DNA from: Thiobacillaceae bacterium
GTDB lineage: Bacteria > Pseudomonadota > Gammaproteobacteria > Burkholderiales > Thiobacillaceae
DNA length: 6,553 nucleotides
Direction: 5' to 3'
Assembly: GCA_024643305.1 (NCBI GenBank)
Contig: JAHENE010000115.1
Span: 1 to 6,553, forward strand
Below are positions 1 through 5,374 of this stretch, in pieces (position 1 is the stretch's first letter; each line of letters starts with the position of its first letter). The position numbers were made by a program, and so were the translations under genes. The notes under the pieces are model-generated. The model was not told the origin of the DNA. It saw only the letters and a program-made list of their open reading frames with translations, and did not search any database.

Positions 1-206
1 CCTTGCACTGCGCCAGCCTTGACCTGTAGCCAGCCACCCTGCTTGGCCACAATATCCACCGTCATACCCTTGGTCATTTTGCCAACAGCCGTGGCGCTGG
101 AACTGGGCTTCGACATCAGATTTTCTTCCTTGAGGGCAAGTCCGGGCGTAGCCAGCGCCAGATTGCTCATCGCGGACAGCACGAGCACGCCAAATATGCG
201 TTTCAT
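1..206 (-). CDS. Secreted SH3-like (SH3b) domain protein, 3' end outside window
   Basis: Translated by eye from the minus strand, this frame starts at the ATG at 206-204 and stays open to the left edge, giving 68 complete codons. It begins with a short basic start (MKR), a hydrophobic stretch at residues 4-19, and an ALA-TP junction that fits signal peptidase I cleavage after residue 19, so export to the periplasm is expected. The following residues (about 25-68) read like the start of a bacterial SH3 domain: a KEENLMSKPSSSATAVGKM segment, then a hydrophobic strand (TVDIVAKQGGWLQVKAG) with the typical GGW-x-V pattern. Such domains usually bind peptidoglycan or act as envelope modules; no enzymatic motif is visible in the part present. 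The start is supported by a GGAG ribosome site 6-7 bases upstream (214-217). The gene is divergent from the permease gene at 301. The C-terminus is cut off, so the full architecture is unknown. Confidence 0.75.
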   Translation of the reverse strand, partial: MKRIFGVLVLSAMSNLALATPGLALKEENLMSKPSSSATAVGKMTKGMTVDIVAKQGGWLQVKAGAVQ

Positions 207-225
207 CGAAGATCTCCTTAAACTT

Positions 226-261
226 TTAGCTTCAAGACAAACTTTATTGCCAGTATTGGCA
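226..261 (-). promoter_or_regulatory. Possible promoter and palindrome in the divergent spacer
   Basis: The 94-bp spacer between the SH3-like gene and the permease gene should carry promoters for both directions. Reading the minus strand, a TTGTAT hexamer (about 264-269), a 17-base gap and TAAAGT (about 241-246) resemble a weak sigma-70 promoter for the SH3-like gene. Its gap contains a perfect 5-bp inverted repeat, TGCCA-GTAT-TGGCA (248-261), which could be a regulator site or a small hairpin. On the plus strand a TAATAC hexamer (262-267) lies about 34 bases before the permease ATG, without a convincing -35 box. These assignments are consensus matches by eye only. Confidence 0.35.
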
Positions 262-300
262 TAATACAAGCTTCGCATACGGAAGACCCCGCGAAAAAGC

Positions 301-1095
301 ATGGAGTTCCTTTTAAATATCATAGAGCGCACCGGCGCCAAGACCGTAGGCTGGTGGAACGCATCCTACGGTGTGCTCAGGTTCATGACCGAAGTGTTGT
401 CAACGGTGGCCAACCCTTCCGCATGGAACCGCGCCACGCTTGATACCATCGTCAAGCAGATTTATTTCACCGCAGTGCAAATCCTGCACGTATACCTGAT
501 ATATGTAACTGCAATATCCTGGGTAATTATTACCATCACGCTCTCCACCGCGCGCAATGTCGGCCTGTTCGATGCTGCAACAGAAATGATCATTCGGGTA
601 CTGCTGCTCGAATTGCTTCCATTCCTGACGGCTCTTTTGATCGCACTGCGTTCGGGCTCGGCGATCAATACCGAGGTGGCACTAATGAAAGTCAACAATG
701 AGCTCGACGCACTCTCCCATTGCAAAGTTGACCCCATGCAATTCGAGTTCTTGCCAAGAATCGCAGGTGGAGTGGCCTCGGTAATAGGGTTGACCGTGAC
801 GGGAAGCGTGCTGACGATCATCCTGGCCTATCTTTCAATTTACGGCCTGAGCGTTACGGGGCTTTCGTCCTTTTCAGCAACAATATCTTCCGTGTTCAGT
901 TTTGGAGTCCTGCTCGGGCTGGGACTGAAATGCGCCTTCTTCGGCCTGGCCGTCACTACACTGCCGATGGCCGCCGGCCTCGAAACGCCCAAGAAACTCT
1001 TCATGGTGCCGGTATCGGTTCTGCGTGGCATGATGCGGGTATTTCTTGCCCTTGTATTGATTGAGGTGTTGTCATTAGCGCTGAAATACATCTGA
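301..1095 (+). CDS. MlaE-family ABC transporter permease (lipid transport)
   Basis: This 264-residue, strongly hydrophobic protein has the usual length and layout of MlaE/YrbE permeases: an N-terminal interfacial helix region (residues 1-45), a first membrane region (about 60-85), and then the family's most conserved block at residues 106-152. That block reads LPFLTALLIALRSGSAINTE followed by LMKVNNELDAL, then VDPMQFEFLPRIAGG, which matches the classic pattern of Arg-x-Gly-x-Ala, Thr-Glu, Met-Lys-Val and Asp-Ala-Leu, then VDP and the PR motif. Further helices cover about 153-185, 195-225 and 240-262. In the known family this permease sits in the inner membrane and moves phospholipids together with an MlaF ATPase and MlaD MCE protein. 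It heads a run of plus-strand genes, with the MCE gene two genes downstream. No good ribosome site sits at the usual distance; a GGAAG lies too far upstream (281-285). The sequence is divergent from MlaE itself, so the cargo is not known. Confidence 0.88.
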   Translation: MEFLLNIIERTGAKTVGWWNASYGVLRFMTEVLSTVANPSAWNRATLDTIVKQIYFTAVQILHVYLIYVTAISWVIITITLSTARNVGLFDAATEMIIRVLLLELLPFLTALLIALRSGSAINTEVALMKVNNELDALSHCKVDPMQFEFLPRIAGGVASVIGLTVTGSVLTIILAYLSIYGLSVTGLSSFSATISSVFSFGVLLGLGLKCAFFGLAVTTLPMAAGLETPKKLFMVPVSVLRGMMRVFLALVLIEVLSLALKYI

Positions 1096-1115
1096 TCAGC
1101 TTTGCCAACGCGCAA

Positions 1116-1532
1116 ATGCTGGCAGCGGCCCTCACAAACCTGCCGGATGAGCAGGCAGCGGTGGTTTCTCCTGACCTGCCTTTGCGCGCCAATCTGTCCG
1201 CACGGGAAAACATTGCGCTGATCCCGCTATATCAGAAGCATTATGATGCCGCCGAATCATCGCGCCAGGCCCAAGTGCTGCTTGACCGCCTTGGTTTTGC
1301 TGATATCGCCGAAAAGCGCGACCCTGACATGAGCCCATCTGAACGGTTCGTTACCAAGCTCGCACGTGCGCTCATCCTGAAACGTCCGAAACTGGTCATC
1401 GAACGTCCTGGCGCGATGTTGTACGATATCCCCTATCCTGGATTTATACGCGAGCTCGCTTCCCGGGTGGATGGCAGCGCAGGAATGTGGGAAATTCTTG
1501 ATTTTGACTGGAACCATTCCCTGTACGACTAG
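1116..1532 (+). CDS. Degenerate ABC-ATPase-like protein without a Walker A motif
   Basis: From the first ATG this is 138 residues, about half of a normal MlaF-type ATPase (roughly 240-270). It can be aligned by eye to the second half of an ABC ATPase. Residues 15-34 (AVVSPDLPLRANLSARENIA) match the region from the Q-loop to the 'SVRENI' helix, with the Q-loop glutamine missing. MSPSE (72-76) then occupies the signature (LSGGQ) position, KLARALILKRPKLVIERP follows the pattern 'ARALALEPKLLLLDEP', and in the Walker B position the Asp-Glu pair is Glu-Arg, so the catalytic glutamate is lost. There is no P-loop, and no room for one, because the intact permease gene ends 20 bases upstream. The C-terminal H-loop is also not evident. 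It is therefore probably not an ATPase by itself; it could be a structural or regulatory pseudo-ATPase or a decaying relic. No ribosome site precedes the ATG. The frame is open upstream to 1065, and an ATT at 1074 is preceded by GAGGTG (1064-1068... five to six bases away), giving a possible 152-residue form overlapping the permease gene. Confidence 0.72.
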   Translation: MLAAALTNLPDEQAAVVSPDLPLRANLSARENIALIPLYQKHYDAAESSRQAQVLLDRLGFADIAEKRDPDMSPSERFVTKLARALILKRPKLVIERPGAMLYDIPYPGFIRELASRVDGSAGMWEILDFDWNHSLYD

Positions 1533-1547
1533 AAACATACAAAACCA

Positions 1548-2498
1548 ATGTTCAAGAATCTGCACCTTAAAGTTGGGCTTTTTGTCATCACAGTGCTGGT
1601 ATTGGCGCTGGGATTCCTCGTCTACGTGCTGCATGCACGCGGTTTTTTCGAGCAACGGCAGCATTTGAACCTCGCTGCAGTTAGTGCCGATGGCATTTCG
1701 CCCGGCATGCCGCTGACTTTTTCGGGCATGCCCATCGGCCAAGTCACCAGCGTAACCTTGAGCGAGGCAGGCGGCATCGTGATCAAGTCGGAAATGTCGC
1801 AGGATGGCGCTAAGTGGGTAAGAACCGATAGCACATTTACCCTGGACAAACCGCTGGTAGGCGGTGCCAAGATCAAGGTCAGTTCGCCGGATCTGTCTTC
1901 GCCCAGGCTGCCCGATAACGCCACCTCGCTGTTGCTGGTTTCCGATCCCACACAGGAAATTCCCGTACTTATCGAGCGCGTGAAAAACATCCTGACCAAT
2001 GTCGAGCACATCACCCGCAAAGATGGTGAACTCAACGGCACCCTCGCCAATGCCAAAACTATCACTGGCCGCATGAGCGGGAAATATGGTGTGCTTGAAG
2101 GCGTGCTGGGCAGCGAAGAAAATGCCCGCCCGGTCGTTGCCAGTCTGAAAAACCTCGAAAGCCTGACCAATCGCCTCAACGATGTTTCCGCCAAAGTTGA
2201 CGCCATGCTTGCGAAGACCGACCGCTGGCTGTTTGCCGAGGACGGACTCTCCGAGCAAAGCAAACAAAGCCTGGCTCTGGTCCGCGCCATGCTGACAGAC
2301 GCCCAGGGCAGCCTCAAGCGCGTGGACGCCCTACTGAAGAATGCTGTCGACATTTCGGCAAACGTAAAGGACGGCACCCAGGATATCGGGAAGTTGCGCG
2401 CAGAAATCGATGATGCCGTACGCAAGACAAACGACCTTCTCGGCGACATCAACCGCATGTGGCCGTTTAGCAAGGATGTGGACATGAAACTGCCATGA
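1548..2498 (+). CDS. MlaD-like MCE domain protein with one membrane anchor
   Basis: This 316-residue protein has the standard MCE design. A single hydrophobic helix (residues 9-30, VGLFVITVLVLALGFLVYVL) anchors it in the inner membrane with the bulk in the periplasm. The MCE domain follows at about residues 37-115 and shows the hallmark segment DGISPGMPLTFSGMPIGQV (48-66), where the 'GL..G..V.. G..VG.V' pattern of MlaD is easy to see. The remainder (about 135-310) is mostly charged, heptad-like helix with repeated LKN/LTN/LND segments, resembling the long helical tails of MCE proteins that form tunnels or needles. In the known systems it forms a hexameric ring on the permease and guides lipids across the periplasm. 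It starts 15 bases after the ATPase-like gene, again without an obvious ribosome site, and its stop overlaps the next start (ATGA at 2495-2498), which points to translational coupling with the lipoprotein. Confidence 0.9.
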   Translation: MFKNLHLKVGLFVITVLVLALGFLVYVLHARGFFEQRQHLNLAAVSADGISPGMPLTFSGMPIGQVTSVTLSEAGGIVIKSEMSQDGAKWVRTDSTFTLDKPLVGGAKIKVSSPDLSSPRLPDNATSLLLVSDPTQEIPVLIERVKNILTNVEHITRKDGELNGTLANAKTITGRMSGKYGVLEGVLGSEENARPVVASLKNLESLTNRLNDVSAKVDAMLAKTDRWLFAEDGLSEQSKQSLALVRAMLTDAQGSLKRVDALLKNAVDISANVKDGTQDIGKLRAEIDDAVRKTNDLLGDINRMWPFSKDVDMKLP

Positions 2499-3154
2499 GA
2501 AACGTACTGCTGATCTCCCTCACCTTGCTGCTGTCTGCCTGCGGCGGAGGCCCGCCCGTGCCTGACTGGAAGAAGGACAGTGTCAGCCAGATCGAGAAAT
2601 TTAAAAAAGCCGAACTAAAGGGCGAAAACAAACTGGCCGATCGATACTTCGAACAGGCACTTGCTGCAACGGGCAGTGCCGCCAGGATCGAGGAAACGGC
2701 AAAACTTCACCTGATCCGCTGCGCCACGCGCCAGGCAAGCCTGAGCTTTGAGTCCTGTAACGGATATCTCGAACTTTCAAAACTTGGCGGCAGCGCAGAG
2801 GATGAAAATTACCATCGTTTTATCACCGGCCAGTGGGACAGGATCGAGGTTGGCAAAGTACCGGTGCAATACCGCGACCTTGTGGCGAACCGTGATGCCG
2901 TGAAGAATCCGGATATCCTGCGCAAAATCGAAGACCCGCTTTCACGCCTGATCGCCATTTCCATAACGGTCATACGCAAGCAGACGGACGACAGCATCTT
3001 GAACCTGGCTGCCGATACCGCATCTGAACAGGGCTGGAGTAAGCCTTTGCTGGTTTACCTCAAGCTGCTTGAAAACCGTGCCAGTTTAAGAGATGACAAA
3101 GCAGCTGTAGAAAAACTTCGTACTCGAATCAAACTGGTTGAGGGATCACTTTAG
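2495..3154 (+). CDS. Lipoprotein of the MCE operon, family not recognised
   Basis: The 219-residue product starts with a type II signal peptide: MRN, a leucine-rich core and a lipobox LSAC with the acylated cysteine at residue 16, followed by Gly-Gly-Gly. A glycine rather than aspartate after the cysteine favours transport to the outer membrane under the usual Lol rule. The mature part is largely helical and charged; the segment at about residues 38-90 (LADRYFEQALAATG, then AKLHLIRCATRQASL) resembles a tetratricopeptide-like helical pair, but no firm domain can be named. Two more cysteines, at about residues 76 and 88, could form a disulfide. It overlaps the MCE gene by four bases, so it is very probably part of the lipid transport machine, in the place where PqiC-like auxiliary lipoproteins occur in related systems. 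It does not show recognisable PqiC features, so I do not assign it to that family. Confidence 0.82.
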   Translation: MRNVLLISLTLLLSACGGGPPVPDWKKDSVSQIEKFKKAELKGENKLADRYFEQALAATGSAARIEETAKLHLIRCATRQASLSFESCNGYLELSKLGGSAEDENYHRFITGQWDRIEVGKVPVQYRDLVANRDAVKNPDILRKIEDPLSRLIAISITVIRKQTDDSILNLAADTASEQGWSKPLLVYLKLLENRASLRDDKAAVEKLRTRIKLVEGSL

Positions 3155-3184
3155 CCAAAAAGTTGTGCTTTCCCGGGAGTTGTA

Positions 3185-3748
3185 TTGGACACATTTTTTC
3201 GTTGTTTGCATGCGCCCTGGCCATGGTACGTGGCAGGCCCCATCATCGGCCTCATGGTGCCGTTGATGATCTGGATCGGAAACCGTTCATTCGGGATATC
3301 GTCCAATCTGCGTCATTTGTGCGCGATTTCCCAGCCGCCATCAATCAGGGTGGAATTCTTCAAATACAACTGGCGTGAACACAACTGGAGCCTGATATTC
3401 GCTCTGGGTGCCGTCCTGGGTGGTTTCCTGGCCGGTGTCGTTTTCGCCAATCCAGACCCAGTACAAATCTCCGCAGCATTTATCGGTTTGCTGGACAACT
3501 GGGGCGTCCATCTGGGTCAGGGCTTCCTGCCTCCAGAACTGTTCGGGCTGAGCTGGCACGGCATTGTCATCATGTTTGCTGGTGGCGTGCTGGTTGGGTT
3601 TGGGACCCGTTATGCATCGGGTTGTACTTCCGGCCACGCCATCACAGGCCTTTCCACACTACAGCTGCAATCGCTTCAGGCTGTGTTTGGTATTTTTGCA
3701 GGCGGCCTGATTGCCGCGCATTTCATTACCCCTTATCTGTTCCGCTGA
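3185..3748 (+). CDS. YeeE/YedE family sulfur-compound transporter, N-terminal half subunit
   Basis: This 187-residue membrane protein belongs to the YeeE/YedE (TsuA-like, DUF395) family. Hydrophobic segments lie at about residues 14-32, 69-88, 124-141 and 164-182. Family landmarks are FGISSNLRHLCA (36-47) and, best of all, YASGCTSGHAITGLS (143-157), which holds the conserved cysteine C147. C46 and C147 are the likely sulfur-relay residues by analogy with TsuA, where cysteines pass thiosulfate through the membrane. Full-length members hold two such halves in one chain; here the second half is encoded by the next gene. Known split relatives include the PmpA/PmpB type found near sulfide-responsive operons. 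The start is a TTG at 3185, chosen because a GGGAG ribosome site (3175-3179) lies five bases upstream and the sequence is family-like from its first residues. It follows the lipoprotein gene by 30 bases. Confidence 0.87.
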   Translation: MDTFFRCLHAPWPWYVAGPIIGLMVPLMIWIGNRSFGISSNLRHLCAISQPPSIRVEFFKYNWREHNWSLIFALGAVLGGFLAGVVFANPDPVQISAAFIGLLDNWGVHLGQGFLPPELFGLSWHGIVIMFAGGVLVGFGTRYASGCTSGHAITGLSTLQLQSLQAVFGIFAGGLIAAHFITPYLFR

Positions 3749-3754
3749 GTTTGC

Positions 3755-4171
3755 ATGCGCTATATACCCTATCTCTTTGCCGGCACCCTTTTCGGTTTTA
3801 CTCTGGTCAAATCCGAAGCGGCATCCTGGTATCGCATCATGGAAATGTTTTATTTCCAGTCCTTCCACATGTACGGGATCTTGATGTCGGCCATTGTTAC
3901 CGGGGTCATTGCTGTTCAGATCATGAAACGCTTTGCCGGCCGCGCCTCGCTGGAGGGCACCCCCATGGAGATACCCGCCAAGGAAAAGGGCCGTTACAAA
4001 TTCGTTCTGGGCGGACTGATTTTCGGCCTTGGCTGGGGCATTATCGGTCTCTGCCCCGGCCCGATTTTCGCGCTTGTCGGCATGGGCTCCGTTGGGGCTC
4101 TTGTCGCCCTGGCAGGGGCTTTGCACGGAACCTGGCTGTATGGCGTTTTAAGGAACCATTTGCCCGATTAG
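3755..4171 (+). CDS. DUF6691 family (YeeE/YedE-like) transporter, second half subunit
   Basis: The 138-residue product is a small membrane protein with segments at about residues 5-20, 40-57, 83-98 and 104-132. Its diagnostic motifs are the start AGTLFGFTLVKSEAASWYR (9-27), the FHMYGI segment (37-42) and GLCPGPIFALVG (98-109), with conserved cysteine C100. This is the pattern of the second half of YeeE/YedE transporters, now called DUF6691. It begins six bases after the stop of the preceding half-transporter, and the two almost certainly assemble into one permease with a cysteine motif from each side. The likely cargo is thiosulfate or another reduced sulfur species; this is inferred from the family and not shown by the sequence. 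The ribosome site before the ATG is weak, so coupling to the upstream gene is likely. Confidence 0.87.
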   Translation: MRYIPYLFAGTLFGFTLVKSEAASWYRIMEMFYFQSFHMYGILMSAIVTGVIAVQIMKRFAGRASLEGTPMEIPAKEKGRYKFVLGGLIFGLGWGIIGLCPGPIFALVGMGSVGALVALAGALHGTWLYGVLRNHLPD

Positions 4172-4178
4172 TCCATCA

Positions 4179-4208
4179 TTGACATCCATGCGGGCTGCGA
4201 GTTACTTT
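4179..4208 (+). promoter_or_regulatory. Possible sigma-70 promoter for the SCP2-like gene
   Basis: A perfect TTGACA hexamer (4179-4184) lies just after the DUF6691 stop codon. At a spacing of 17-18 bases there is only a poor -10 match (TTACTT or TACTTT, 4202-4208). The 85-bp gap and the strong ribosome site downstream make a separate transcription start plausible, but the weak -10 keeps this uncertain. Confidence 0.3.
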
Positions 4209-4215
4209 GCCGCCT

Positions 4216-4232
4216 GTAAGGTTTTGCCTTAC
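4216..4232 (+). promoter_or_regulatory. Leader stem-loop before the SCP2-like gene
   Basis: GTAAGG (4216-4221), a TTTTG loop and CCTTAC (4227-4232) form a perfect six-pair hairpin. It ends 11 bases before the AAAGGAG ribosome site (4244-4250). There is no U-tract after it, so it is not an intrinsic terminator. It may protect the 5' end of the transcript, mark a processing point between the transporter and SCP2 parts, or be an operator. Confidence 0.35.
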
Positions 4233-4256
4233 CCCAACACCACAAAGGAGAACACG

Positions 4257-4766
4257 ATGAAAAAGCTTTCCCTGATTGCCGCCAGCCTGCTGGCACTTTA
4301 CGCTGCTGGTGTTCAGGCAGCCCCCACCATGATGTCTGCAGAGTGGACCGCCCAGGCCTGCGACGCATGGAACAAGGACGCAACCCTGACCGATGGGCTG
4401 GCCGACAAATGGATCAAGAACGACAAAAGCCGCGGCTACAAGATCATCCAGATGTACCGCACCGACTGCGGCGACAAGTACATCACCGAGATTAAAATCG
4501 TTGCCAAGGACGGCAAGGCCATGTGTGTCTACGGCGGCAAGCAGCAAACAACCGCCCTTGACGATGACGTGGACTATCTGATGCACGCCGAAACCGCGCG
4601 CTGGAACGAAATGGGCGCCGGCGAGTATGGCCCCATGAAAGCCATGATGTTTGGCCGCCTTAAATTCCAGGGCCCCAAGATGGAGGCCATGAGCGTGATG
4701 GGGCCGTTCGAAGCTTTCCTGCGTCTGCCCGGCAAGATTCCTTCTGACCAGGCCTGCCCCAAGTAA
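4257..4766 (+). CDS. Exported SCP2-like (sterol carrier protein 2 fold) lipid-binding protein
   Basis: The chosen start at 4257 has an excellent AAAGGAG site (4244-4250) six bases upstream and gives a clean signal peptide (MKK, hydrophobic core, VQA-AP cleavage after residue 21); an earlier in-frame ATG at 4179 would bury it. The 169-residue product is therefore periplasmic, about 148 residues when mature. The C-terminal half reads like an SCP2 sterol-transfer domain: DDDVDYLMHAETARWNEM (102-119), then MKAMMFGRLKFQGPKMEAM (127-145), matching the family's 'MxGKLKxxGDxxxAM' segment, followed by MGPFEAFLRL (148-157). SCP2 folds hold a lipid or other hydrophobic ligand in a tunnel. Four cysteines (35, 71, 90, 167) could form two disulfides. 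The position after a sulfur transporter and an MCE operon suggests an envelope role in carrying a hydrophobic substrate, but the ligand is unknown. Confidence 0.78.
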   Translation: MKKLSLIAASLLALYAAGVQAAPTMMSAEWTAQACDAWNKDATLTDGLADKWIKNDKSRGYKIIQMYRTDCGDKYITEIKIVAKDGKAMCVYGGKQQTTALDDDVDYLMHAETARWNEMGAGEYGPMKAMMFGRLKFQGPKMEAMSVMGPFEAFLRLPGKIPSDQACPK

Positions 4767-4780
4767 GTCTGTGCAAGTAC

Positions 4781-4808
4781 AAAAAAAGCCGGGCATGCCC
4801 GGCTTTTT
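4781..4808. terminator. Bidirectional intrinsic terminator
   Basis: GCCGGGCA and its exact complement TGCCCGGC (4788-4803) form an eight-pair, loop-closing palindrome, flanked by an A run on the left and five T on the right. It therefore reads as a GC-rich hairpin with a U-tract in both directions. It lies 15 bases after the SCP2-like stop codon and about 22 bases after the stop of the convergent SlyD-like gene, so it should end both transcripts. Confidence 0.93.
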
Positions 4809-4830
4809 CATTTGGTTCACCGCATAAACA

Positions 4831-5322
4831 TCAATGCAGTTGCGATGGCGCCGAATCCGCTGCCATGCCTGACAACATTTCTTCCGGCGTAGCCTCGCGA
4901 ATATTCCTGATGTTTACGACGCATTTTGCATCCTGCCCAGCCAGCGGGTGGTTGCCGTCAACGGTGACTTTGCCGTCTTCGATGCTGGTTACATAAAAGG
5001 TCTTAGATTCACCGGCTTCATTGGACATTTGCACTTGTGCCCCCACGTGGCGAAATTGCGGCGGCACATTGTCAACATCATCGGTAAACGTCAGGTCTGG
5101 ATCATGCTCGCCAAAGGCTTCCTGCGGCGTCAGGGTCACTTCCACCAGATCACCGACTTTCTTACCTGCCACTGCGGATTCGATACTGGGCAACAAACCG
5201 CTGTTGCCGCCCTGAACGTAGCCTACAGGCAGATCATGCTGCTCGATCACGTTGCCTGCCTGATCAAGTATTGAATAAGTAATGTAAACAACCAGCCCGG
5301 ACTGGACAACTTGGTGAATCAT
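4831..5322 (-). CDS. slyD: SlyD-like FKBP-type peptidyl-prolyl cis-trans isomerase
   Basis: With the start at 5322 the product is 163 residues. A good AGGAG site seven bases upstream selects this ATG; a longer frame from 5463 would overlap the GH57 gene. The FKBP core is visible in YSILDQAGNVIEQHDLPVGY (16-35), then GLLPSIESAVAGKKVGD (42-58) and VEVTLTPQEAFGEHDPDL (60-77). After this comes the insert-in-flap chaperone region typical of SlyD (about 72-125), closing with VDGNHPLAGQ (121-130) and the strand VVNIRNIREATPEE, which matches SlyD almost residue for residue. The enzyme speeds proline isomerisation and acts as a cytoplasmic folding helper. Unlike E. coli SlyD it has no histidine- and cysteine-rich tail (it ends APSQLH), so the nickel-storage function is probably absent. 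It follows the GH57 gene by 52 bases and may be co-transcribed with it. Confidence 0.9.
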   Translation of the reverse strand: MIHQVVQSGLVVYITYSILDQAGNVIEQHDLPVGYVQGGNSGLLPSIESAVAGKKVGDLVEVTLTPQEAFGEHDPDLTFTDDVDNVPPQFRHVGAQVQMSNEAGESKTFYVTSIEDGKVTVDGNHPLAGQDAKCVVNIRNIREATPEEMLSGMAADSAPSQLH

Positions 5323-5374
5323 TTGCGAACTCCTGCTCAAGAGTCCGCATTTTCCCGGAAAAGAGCCTGCAAGT

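Noticed and set aside
19..264. Plus-strand open frame at the left edge (81 codons)
   Set aside because: It is antisense to the SH3-like gene, which has a signal peptide and ribosome site; the plus frame shows nothing recognisable.
1257..2267. Long minus-strand open frame (336 codons) opposite the ATPase-like and MCE genes
   Set aside because: It lies antisense to two recognisable genes, shows no known motif and has the composition expected of a shadow frame in GC-rich DNA.
1622..2485. Minus-strand open frame (287 codons) opposite the MCE gene
   Set aside because: The product is serine/arginine-rich and featureless, typical of an antisense shadow of a clear MCE gene.
3622..4182. Plus-strand open frame (186 codons) overlapping both transporter halves
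   Set aside because: It is out of frame with the YeeE and DUF6691 genes, His/Arg-rich and without family motifs.
4179..4256. Upstream in-frame ATG extending the SCP2-like protein by 26 residues
   Set aside because: It has no ribosome site, would bury the signal peptide, and the ATG at 4257 has AAAGGAG at ideal distance.
4176..4820. Minus-strand open frame (214 codons) opposite the SCP2-like gene
   Set aside because: It runs through the terminator hairpin and opposes a gene with a clear signal peptide and ribosome site.
5350..5362. TTTTCC-C-GGAAAA inverted repeat between the GH57 and SlyD-like genes, considered as a terminator
   Set aside because: The one-base loop and AT-rich stem would form a poor hairpin, and no proper U-tract follows.
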